A stretch of 64,000 bases of DNA from Phyto melanocephala. Lineage: Eukaryota > Arthropoda > Insecta > Diptera > Rhinophoridae. The stretch's first letter is position 1. Each line of letters opens with the position of its first letter. The translations under genes were made by a program, and so were the position numbers. A model generated the notes under the pieces. It was given only the letters and a program-made list of their open reading frames with translations, made no database searches and was not told the origin of the DNA. The DNA lies in NCBI GenBank assembly GCA_941918925.1, contig OW799237.1, positions 109,524,515-109,588,514 on the forward strand, given 5' to 3'. Shown here one piece after another: positions 54,933 to 64,000 of this stretch.

Positions 54933-55455
54933 TAAACGAGTAAGAGCTATATATTTGGCTATACCGAATATTATATGCCCTTCACACAGTTTGTATCATG
55001 AAATGATCATAACTGACAAATATATGTTGCAACTATAAAAAAAAAACTTTTTGAAAATCGATAAATTGAACTTTTAATTGAGATTTTTTATATATTTTTT
55101 TGTTGCTGATGTATTTGTCAATAATTGACCCAATGAATCAAAATTTTCTGTAAATGTTCCCAAAGGAAAATATTTTCTTTATGTTTATATATGTAACAAA
55201 CGTGGCAAGAAGTTCCATTGGATGTACAAAACTGGGTAAAAAGATATGTCAGCTCGTAATATACCCATATAACTACTTTTCAATAGTAAACTTTTCGAAA
55301 GCTTATCTGATAAATTGATACCATATAAGAGTCTGAGTTATACGTGGGGACTTCAAACATACAGAACATACAGACTGACGGACTTAGCTAAATCATTTTC
55401 TCAAACTTTTATGGAGGTATAAATCCTTTTACATTCTTGTGTGTAGGGTATATAA
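54933..55455 (+). mobile_element. Diverged mini-me-like element
   Basis: 'acgagtaagagctatatatt' with 'ggctataccgaatattatat' and 'gcccttcacacag' is an altered head. 'taccatataagagtctgag', 'acagactgacggac' and the tail 'gtgtagggtatataaacgag' follow in order. The palindrome has lost its symmetry. Confidence 0.55.
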
Positions 55456-55614
55456 ACGAGTGTGAAATCATAGGATGTTTTTAATTTAAAAAAGCCCACG
55501 GCTACGCTTATTTTTCTCAATAAATTTACCATCAACAATTCTTGTATTTACGGCCGTTTGTCCCCGCTAACTTTATTAATTTTATCTTCCAACAATTGTA
55601 AAACAGTTGCAAAA

Positions 55615-55790
55615 AATTAGTGATGAGAAGAAGAATTGAACTCTATTACTGTTGTTGCTCATAGCATTAAAACAACTGGGCTTGTCCATTTGTCGATTTA
55701 CTTTATTATTACCGGAATTGGTAGATATTGATGTTGAAGATGTGTTCGAAGACATACAGCGTTCAATGTTGTAATTAGTGATGAGAAGAA
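55615..55790 (-). other. 18-bp direct repeats flanking a short open segment
   Basis: AATTAGTGATGAGAAGAA occurs at 55615-55632 and again at 55773-55790. The segment between is open on the minus strand with a Ser/Asn-rich, coding-like reading (ERCMSSNTSSTSISTNSGNN near its start). The frame stays open past the left repeat to about 55590. It is not recognised; it may be a retroposed coding fragment or a local duplication. Confidence 0.35.
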
Positions 55791-56523
55791 TAAGATACGT
55801 GCATAGCCGTGGTGGCCACTTAGCTGATGCTGTTTTCTGTTATTATTGATATACCCTCCTTTTTACAATTACTAAGATTTTGGTAAGAAATTTACTATAT
55901 CAAAATACACATTAAAATAAAACCCCTTATTGGAAGACCCCTAACATAGTAATATGAAATCGAGAATTTCCTGAACCACGGAAAAAAAAAGAAATACCCT
56001 ACTATTTTGGGAAATGAAAAAAATTGTAAAAAGGAGTAAGCACTAGACAAATCACATGCTATACAGTAGCGTCAGCGTTCATTATTGTAAAAAAACATGC
56101 AAACAAATCAAAGAAAATCAATATAATAATCATTCATGTAAACCCTTGTCTAAAACTATTTATAGAAATCTTACAAATTACCTTACATTTTTAAGAGGAT
56201 GCTGAAGATGTTTAATGAAATAAATGTTTTATATTACAGATTTCACTGCGACAGTCAAATGAGCATACAAAATGATGAAACGTACACCACGAGGTAAACC
56301 ATTTAGAAAATGAAGAAAACGGAATGCAAAAATAATAAATTTATATTTTTTTCAACTCGTTGGGCAATGAAGTTTTAAGATGACCTAAAAATTCCGTAAA
56401 TATAAATTAACAAAATTAAATTATAAAAATAAACTTATTAAGAAAAGTATTTTAGCAGAAAGCGGTCAAAATATTTATTGTATTAATACACTATATATAA
56501 CAACATAAAAAGTTAACTAAATA

Positions 56524-59233
56524 ATGTTAACAAAAACCCAAAAGTTAATATTAGGTGTAACAATACTCGTACTGGTCGATGTTATTTGGGTTTCTTCCAG
56601 TGAATTGACAAAGGTAAGCTATTTTAATTATAATGTTAATGTTAAATTAACATTTACATTAAAGATTTGTTAGGCTTAAGTGTGTCGGTACATGACACAA
56701 AACTTTTAAATTTTTATAGTTGACAAAACGTTTGAGATCAAGACTGTACATTAATAATAAAGGATTTTTTTTAAATTTCAAAAATATGCAGCAGATATCA
56801 AAAAACTATATACACAACTACTTATTCAACTACTCTATTTGTTTGTATTTCTGTCGTCTTGCACATTTTAAAAATGTTAGATTTTCGTTTCTATGTAAAG
56901 CTGGCAATTGGTATACATATCTTTATTGTAGTGAATGTAATTAAGTGCTTTCTTTCACTACTCGATAAAATACGCTTTTATCTTTAATGAAAACACTGCT
57001 TTTTATTTAATTAATTACACAATTGAGTTTTATTTTTTTAGTTTCTTTTTGAGGATGAGCATTTCAAGAAGCCCTTTTTCTGTACATATTTTAAAACTTC
57101 TATGTTTACTATATATTTGGTGATTATTGGTCTAATAGCACCCTGGAAGGAATCGTGTGATAGACAAAATGGCAATTATGCGGTAAGCAAAAAACAAACT
57201 ACTTATTTGATATGTAAACTGTATCTGTCAATGAAATATTTTATAAATTTTATTTATATAGTCGAAGATTTAGTATACAAAATATCGTCTTCCTAAACTT
57301 AATTGGCTCACAAACTACTGGCTAGATTTTGATAAAATATTTTGTTTTCGTATTAAAGAAAACTGCAGTTTCTGAGCTAACACCTTCTTTGCCTATATTC
57401 AAAGATTTATGAATTTCAGTTAATACAATTTTATATGGAAATAATTATTTTATTTATTTTATTTCGAAATACATTTACTATTTTCGACTATTTTTTTAGA
57501 TGATGGATCAAAATTTAGAAGATGAAACTTATTACTCCCACCATTCCTCTCTAGTAAGCACTAATATAAGTCGCTTTACTGAATTATATATATAAGTGCA
57601 TATTCCTCCATATTACTTTTTACAGAGTGATCCCACATTTATACCCATACGTTCAGCAGCCTGCAATGGTATTAACGGTACAATATCTGGCACCGAAAGT
57701 GATGATTCCAGCATACGTTCTGTGCGCTTTAGCAAAATGGCCGAAGTTCGTGAGATGTCTGCCCATGAGGCTACAGAGGCATTAATGGCACGTCTTTCAT
57801 ACGCCGCTAGCATGCGTATACGTAGACAAACATCTCATAATAAAACCGCCAAAACCGCATTAATGTTTTGCATTTTGGTGGGTGTCTCACACTCCCCATC
57901 GTTTAATTGTATTTTAATTTGTTTCTTTTTTCTTCTTTTATTAGTGGTTTTTGGCCAACTATTTATTTCAAGTGTCATTGGAAATGACCGAAACAGCAGT
58001 GGTAACTCTATTAAGTTCCTCCGCGTCTTTATTTACTTTGGCGTTGGCGGCATTTTTCCCCTCAGCAGTAGGTGATAAATTTACCATAACAAAGGTCATA
58101 GCAGTGGCTATGAATATTGGTGGCGTGGTAAGTAAAAAAATAACACACAAAATCACATTGAACTCATAGCCCAATATAAATTTAATTGAAATTGAAATAA
58201 TAAAAGGAAAACATAAACTAATAAAAGAAAAATTAAATTTCAAATTTTATTAAAATAGTGAGTTAAATAGTTGATATTAACACATAACACTTGTAGTTTC
58301 GATCAAAAGAGTGCTGATGATGAACCGAAAACAAATTTGATTCAAATGAAACTTTTTTTTGAGAGAATTTTTATTTACGATAAATTCTTTGAAAAATTAT
58401 TATTTTTCTTTTTTTACAGACCACCGTTACAATCTCTGACATTCAGGATACAAACTTTTCACGAGGAGCTTTGTTGGCTTTGTTCAGTGCTTTTTTCTAT
58501 GCTGCCTATTTGGTGTTTGTGAAAAGAAAAAGTGATACAGAGGAAAAAATCGATATACCACTATTTTTTGGTAAATACCAATTGTAATTTTAGCCATATC
58601 TGTATAATTTTAGTACATATTTTTTTTATAGGTTTTGTCGGTTTATGGAATTTATTACTAATGTGGCCAATTTTTTTTATATTAAATTTTACAAAAATTG
58701 AAAAATTCGAATTACCAAATCAAAATCAATTTGCCATATTATTTTTAAATGGCCTTATCGGCACAGTAGTCTCCGAAGCTCTGTGGTTATGGTAAGTTTT
58801 TAATACATAATCGATTGTTATACATTTTTTAATTCATAATATTTTCTATTAAATTTAGGGGCTGTTTTTTAACCTCATCCTTAATCGGTACCATTGCTAT
58901 TTCTCTACAAATACCCTTGTCAATATTATTTGATGTTTTATTAAAAAATAAACCCTACTCACCACTTTTTTATATGGGTTCAGTGCCTACTTTTATGGCA
59001 TTACTGCTATTAGCTTTACTAATGCGTAATGATGACTCTGATCCTCTTATGCGTCTATTTAAACTCATATATAGAAAATTGTGCAATTGTAAAAAACCAA
59101 AAATAGTGCGGTAAGTTCATGCTTCTAAATTTATTTTTCGTAATTAAATTAATTTTATATTTTCTTTTGATTTTTTTATTATAGAATAAACGATGAAGAG
59201 CAACAAGAATCTCTAATTGGTAGTAATGACTGA
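56524..59233 (+). CDS. SLC35F5: SLC35F5-type drug/metabolite-superfamily membrane transporter
   Basis: Nine coding exons: 56524-56613, 57042-57182, 57500-57553, 57626-57877, 57945-58127, 58420-58570, 58632-58791, 58859-59110 and 59185-59233. The joined length is 1332 nt, giving 443 aa plus TGA. All introns are GT-AG with matching phases. The protein is a ten-helix EamA/DMT-fold carrier. TM1 is residues 7-27 ([20 protein letters not shown]). A Ser-rich cytoplasmic loop occupies residues 78-150. The C-terminal half carries the family stretches [35 protein letters not shown] and [17 protein letters not shown]. The tail is charged ([14 protein letters not shown]) with a possible EQQESL-type sorting signal. 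The transported substrate of SLC35F5 is not established. The start is the first ATG after an in-frame TAA. Confidence 0.93.
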
Positions 59234-59782
59234 TTTAAATTGGAATATTAATTCTTTCGAAAGTATTTGCTGAGTTACAGAACGATAAACGTAAAATAAT
59301 TATATGCCTCGAAATTTGCTCATTCAACCAACAAACAAAAACGGAGAAAATATAGTTATATAGTGCTTTAAAAATCAATCTATAATATTATTTAATGTTT
59401 TTTTTTATTTTTTTTTTTTGTTTTTAATTCATTTATATTTGTTTTGGTTTTTATTAAACCTCAGATATTTATCGTTTTTTTATATACATATATAAAATTA
59501 CTTTTTACTGTAAAGAATAGTTGTAAAATATTTGTAAAATTATATAGCTTTTTAGCATTTATAATAATATACTAACTACCTAGTATTTAAAATCTAAATA
59601 TTTTTTTATGTATATTTTACTATTAACATTATTATTATTAGCTTTGTCATTCTTTATAAGCCCTTCATTTGTATTCTCATAGTTTTGTCATTAAAAAACT
59701 ACATTAAATTATTTTTATACTCGATTATTTATGCTAAATACAATAAGTACCAACTATAAAATTAGTCGTATATTTTGATGTT

Positions 59783-59788
59783 AATAAA
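59783..59788 (+). terminator. Candidate poly(A) signal of SLC35F5
   Basis: This AATAAA is about 550 bp after the stop codon. I saw no earlier exact hexamer in the 3' flank. Confidence 0.4.
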
Positions 59789-59983
59789 GAAAAAACAATG
59801 AAAATATTAGAAAATATAAAGAGTTTATTTTATAATCGAAAAATTTAATTCTAAACCAATTTTTATTGCCTCAATGTGATTCATGCTTTTAGCTTGCGTT
59901 TTCCAAAAACTATATAAAGTATTAATTATTAAATTTAATAAAGTTTTATTCAAAAAAAATTTTTCAATTTATTAAAAGATTAA

Positions 59984-60142
59984 CTGCCTGTTCAACGATG
60001 TCGAAAGAAAAGCCAAGCCAAATTTCATTCGTACAAATACGTTGAAAACAAAAACAAATTTTTTGTTTTTGTTGTTGTTTTCAATATATTTGTACGAATG
60101 AAACTTCGCTTGGGGTTTCTTTCGACATCGTTGAACAGGCAG
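59984..60142. mobile_element. 159-bp foldback MITE with TAA flanks
   Basis: The left arm starts CTGCCTGTTCAACGATGTCG and the right arm ends CGACATCGTTGAACAGGCAG. The arms pair almost throughout (about 75 bp each, including 'cattcgtacaaata' / 'tatttgtacgaatg') around an (aac)/(gtt)-rich loop. Both flanks read TAA. It lies in the SLC35F5 to cyclophilin intergenic region. Confidence 0.85.
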
Positions 60143-60154
60143 TAAATTTATATT

Positions 60155-60270
60155 CAGGTAGTCTTGATTCGTTAGCTAATTACTTTTTTTCACACAGTTC
60201 TCTCATTTATTTCAAATATCAATCTCAATACATAAAAAACATAAATAAATAAATATGTCTTGATTAAAAT
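60155..60270 (+). repeat. Dispersed 'CAGGTAGTCTTG' repeat, copy 4
   Basis: 'caggtagtcttgattcg', 'ttagctaattac', 'ctctcatttatttcaaat' and later 'aatatgtcttgattaaaa' match the repeat at 38343. It directly follows the foldback element. Confidence 0.45.
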
Positions 60271-60279
60271 TGCTTAAAT

Positions 60280-61385
60280 TTGTTTTCTATTTAATAAAAA
60301 GAAAACTTTCTTTGTTTAATTTAGACATAATTTTTGGTTTTTTGAAACTCAGTTCAAACGAAGTACACAAATTAACCTCAGTGCATGCTTGTAGTTAAAA
60401 ATTGAATATTTTTGATTTAAAATCGTAAAAGCCAATATGCGAAATGCGATTAGTCGGAACGTGAAGGAATATCTCAGTGTTTTACGTTCTTAACCTGGGG
60501 GTCATTTCTTTTTCTGCGAAATTGTGAAGTCAAGTATTTTTTCAGTAAAACGTTATATAGAACAAAATTTTGTCATGACAAACGATTTGTGCTCACAGTT
60601 GATTGAATTATCCTTAGGAAAGAAATTCAAGTCGAAATAAATAGATATAAAAAAAAATTGTTAGAATAAAGTTATATTTTGAGCTTAAGATATTATTTAC
60701 AGCTAGATTACGGTCGAATGGGTCGACCGCAATACTTACATGAAAAATCAATAAGGAAAAATCAAACAAAAATGTATGAGCTGCTTCCAAAAACCACTTA
60801 AATGACATTAAGCACCAATAAAAATACTTTTATTTTTGTTTCTAATTTCCGCTTAGAATTACTTATTTTAACGGCAGTCTAAATGGGCTATGAAATTCAG
60901 CTAGAGTTAAATACTGGCCTTAATCATTACAGTCTCTACAAAAACTAACCACTTTCAGTCACCTTCCCAACTCTTATCAAAATTTTCAAATACTTGTCAA
61001 TATGGCAACATCATTTTTCCCTCTTTTTAGATTTTGCGCACAAAATGTATATTGTCGAAAACTTATATTCTTTAATTCAGATTCTTTCTATTTAATTACG
61101 TGTTATTACTCTGTGTATAGTCTCCCCAGCCGGCAAAACACTAGTGATACTGCTCATACACATAAGCATTCTACCACTGACAGTGAATTAAATCATATTT
61201 AGTTGATAGCTAATAACAACAACATAATATACATGCTGTTAAACTAAATTTGTAGCTAAATGTTGTGGGGAAGATTTGCTCACTAAACTAACATTCGTTT
61301 GGTGGCTGTTAAAGATTAAACAACTGTTTCGAGGTTTGGGATTCAGGGAATAAATTTTTTTGCTGAATTAAAAACACAAATTAAA
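60280..61385. other. Upstream region of the cyclophilin gene
   Basis: No other gene was recognised. The open frame 61002-61202 has no recognisable domain. No convincing TATA box or ER-stress element was identified before the ATG at 61386. Confidence 0.35.
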
Positions 61386-64000
61386 ATGAAATTTTTATTA
61401 ACTTTGTGTTTGGTGGCATTGGCCAGTGGCATTGTTTATGGAGAAGATAGTAAAGGACCTAAAGTTACAGATAAGGTATGTAATAGTGTTCTAAAGTTTA
61501 TCAGTGTTTAAGTAGTTATTGCTATATACATACTTACATTTGTACCTAAACAGTTGTTTTTTGGCCATATATTATGAAAAATGTAATGAAATATTTATTT
61601 AAACTAAATAGGTATAAAGATATGTCATGAATAACTAATAAAAAATCATTTCTAATTATTATTTATATAAATAATATATAATACTATTCAGATATGGATA
61701 TTTATATGTACATGCATATGTACTATGTACATATATTTGTAAAGAACACGTACTTATGTATTTCATTAAATATTGTTCTTTGTTTTTTCCTTTTCACAGG
61801 TATACTTTGACATCAGTATTGGTGGTAAGCCGCAAGGTCGCATTGTAATCGGTTTGTTTGGCAAAACTGTTGAAAAAACTGTAAACAACTTCAAACAATT
61901 GGCTGAAAAACCTAAAGGAGAAGGGTAAATTGTTAAATTTAAAAATCCTTTGTTTGGCACAATATTCGGCTTAGTTGTTTTAGTTTATTTCAAACGAACT
62001 TGTGTACCTAAAAGTTTTTTAGAGGGAGAAATTAAGAGTAAAAAAATCATACGTATACATATATGTGTGTACGTATGAATGTATACATAAAAATATATGT
62101 ATAAATATTTGAGGTTAGGTTTAGTTCAACTTTAATCGTTCCATAGTTTATATATTATGATTTTCTGTATGCACTTTTTATGTATGTACCTACCTACTTG
62201 TGATATTTTTTTTATTGCCTAAAACTCTGGATTGTTGAACTTACGATAAGTAGGTCGCAATGTTTAAAACTATGTATGTATGTACAAAAATCATATATCT
62301 ATGCACATCTGCGCATACATACCGCACACATTTATGAATAATATATTAACATAAATATGTATACATTAACATGTCTTCCAATTAATACATATAGGTAGAT
62401 CTTGTCTGATTTTAAGTTAATTTGCATTAATTAACACCAATTTTTTTTTTCAAAACTACACACATATACATACATATGTATAAACATTTCACTTGGTCTT
62501 TTGGTATTTGAAAGATTGTTTTCTATCACTAAATCAAAATAGAAAAAAATCGTTTAAATTCTTTTTATAAAGAACAATAAAATTAAATTAGATTTGTTAA
62601 CACAAAATTGTTAATTTATAAATCTATCTCTACCAATAGCGACCATGCGTGGTTATCGACGGCTTAATATAAAAAGAACGTATCTCGATTTTTTTATATA
62701 TAATAATATTTTATTCGAACTTTGTAATTTAAATTTACTGTAAATCATATTTTTTGGCTTAACTTCATTTATTCTAATATATCGTCTAAATTTCTTGATC
62801 TTTTTTATTGATTATATATGATTTTTTCAAGCTTGAGATCAACTTTTTTAGTTTTTTTATAAAAAATTATTTATTATTAACCAATATTTCGCTACCAAAC
62901 AATGGGTAGCTTCTTTAGGGTAATATGTATGTATGTATACAAATCTTATAAAAACAAAAAACAAATTCAAAACAAATTCAAATTGAAAAAATATTTTTTT
63001 CAAATCTAATTCGACTAAATTTACAATATAAACAAGTAAGAGTGCTATATTCGGTCGTGCATTTCATATGAAATACGTACATACATATACAAAACATCAT
63101 ATTCCAGAATTATAAATTGAGTTTACGTATGTATGTGTTTCCAAAAAAAAAAAAAATTCCAATAAAAAATTTAAAAAAATGTGTTAAAAACAAAAAAAAT
63201 TTAAAAACAAAATTTTTTTTTGGCTCAGCTTGGATTCAATGCCACGTTTACTCTAACCAGTATATACATATGTACATATGTTGTTGTTGTAATTGTGAAA
63301 AAAACGAGGTGGTCGTGGTTTTTTGCTCATATCTCAGAAAGTTATTCATTCCCGGATATTTCCAAAAAAATGATACCATACTCAAATTTGAGGAACATAG
63401 TTGCTTCTAAGGGTTGATTTCAACCAACTCACGGACAGACGGTCAAGGCTTAATCGACTCCTGTATTCATAAGCTTTCAGAAAATATATGCTTTATGGGG
63501 TGAAATGAAAATTGTAGAAATTACAAACGAAATGACAAAGCTATATATACCCTTGTGCACCACATGTGAAGGGTATAAAAACCAGCTGAGTATCAAGGTA
63601 CACACCATGCTGCGTATGACTGTGTTATTTCATCTGCATATGCTTTTAACTCCCATAACTCTGGCATTTTCATCATTCGTTAGGATATGTGCATACTTAG
63701 GTTATAGCATTTTGCGTTAATCTTTTTTTAAAACATTTTTATATAACTTTTCTTAAGAAGAAAACTTCTGTGTTTTATGGCATTTATTACATTTTATAAC
63801 ATTTTAAAATTTTTTTTGTCAAACAAAAGTACTTATTTTTTTGTTTTTTTTCGCAATTTTAGCTATGTTGGCAGCAAATTTCATCGTGTCATTAAGGACT
63901 TCATGATCCAAGGTGGTGATTTTACTAATGGTGATGGCACTGGTGGCCGCTCCATCTACGGTGAACGTTTCCCAGATGAAAACTTCAAGCTTAAACATTA
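61386..64000 (+). CDS. PPIB: Secretory-pathway cyclophilin B-type peptidyl-prolyl isomerase (3' end outside the window)
   Basis: Three coding exons are visible: 61386-61475, 61800-61924 and 63863-64000 (running off the edge), GT-AG with matching phases. About 117 residues are read. Residues 1-19 form a signal peptide ([19 protein letters not shown]). [17 protein letters not shown] then opens the cyclophilin fold, followed by [14 protein letters not shown] and the active-site stretch [15 protein letters not shown] (residues 78-92; Arg80, Phe85 and Gln88 correspond to cyclophilin A Arg55, Phe60 and Gln63). [19 protein letters not shown] follows. The KGPKVT-KVYF start after a signal peptide marks the ER-resident cyclophilin B group, which speeds proline isomerisation during folding of secreted proteins. 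Roughly the last 85-90 residues are missing. Intron 2 (1.9 kb) contains a mini-me-like insertion. Confidence 0.93.
63032..63580 (+). mobile_element. Mini-me-like element in the cyclophilin intron
   Basis: The head 'aacaagtaagagtgctatat' is followed by 'tcggtcgtgc' and then a deletion of the second palindrome arm. 'ttggctcagcttggattcaa', 'gaggtggtcgtgg', one short 'ggacagacggtc' tract, the core (worn: 'atgctttatggggtgaaatg') and 'gtgaagggtataaaa' follow. It is closest in layout to the copy at 8824-9576 (both have 'agaaagttat' and 'cttgtgcaccaca'). The open frames 63117-63410, 63220-63417 and 63505-63720 are repeat readings. Confidence 0.75.

Noticed and set aside
57596..58243. Overlapping open frames on both strands in SLC35F5 exons 4-5
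   Set aside because: The 159-aa frame reads through the intron at 57878-57944; the spliced exons give the real protein. The minus-strand frames are shadows.

Overview
The window looks like nuclear DNA of a higher fly, most likely a calyptrate such as a blow fly or house fly relative. It is very AT-rich, has GT-AG introns from 54 bp to 21 kb, and carries four insect-type protein genes on the + strand among many mobile elements. The genus is inferred, not read.

Genes in order: (1) the last coding exon (1607-1928) of a class A neuropeptide GPCR of the myosuppressin-receptor type, with an in-frame open extension after its UGA; (2) a complete ten-exon BBS4 gene (11108-49558, 554 aa predicted), a TPR subunit of the ciliary BBSome, with an RFX X-box-like site about 210 bp before its ATG; (3) a complete nine-exon SLC35F5-type membrane transporter gene (56524-59233, 443 aa); (4) the first three coding exons of a secretory cyclophilin B-type peptidyl-prolyl isomerase (61386 to the window end). 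For genes 2 and 3 every splice junction was checked by hand and the joined exons stay in frame. The genes share no pathway; they are ordinary neighbours.

Most of the rest is mobile DNA. The commonest element is a mini-me/DINE-1-like repeat (palindromic head, AT-rich centre, GTCY-type tract, 'tatactttatggggtcgga' core), with about a dozen copies, some as inverted pairs. BBS4 intron 7 (21.5 kb) holds a four-level nest: a hAT-like element (25708-35005) contains a foldback element (28304-34664), which contains a mini-me copy (29102-34347), which contains an apparently full-length, intact Jockey-clade LINE (29379-33852, minus strand) with two complete ORFs and an Inr+DPE internal promoter. Further elements have readable ends and target-site duplications: hAT-type MITEs (13767-13957; 6582-7664), PIF/Harbinger-like elements with TWA duplications (8612-10464; 12267-12895), a Tc1 element with transposase relics and two nested insertions (40225-43194), a decayed hAT element with a transposase relic (51991-52916), tRNA-derived SINE-like units, and several foldback families that I could not place.

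No prokaryotic features, CRISPR arrays, rRNA genes or intact tRNA genes were seen. No wholly new gene system is evident. The most checkable novelties are the GPCR readthrough candidate, the BBS4 X-box, the intact LINE with its coupled ORFs, and the undescribed TIR families.
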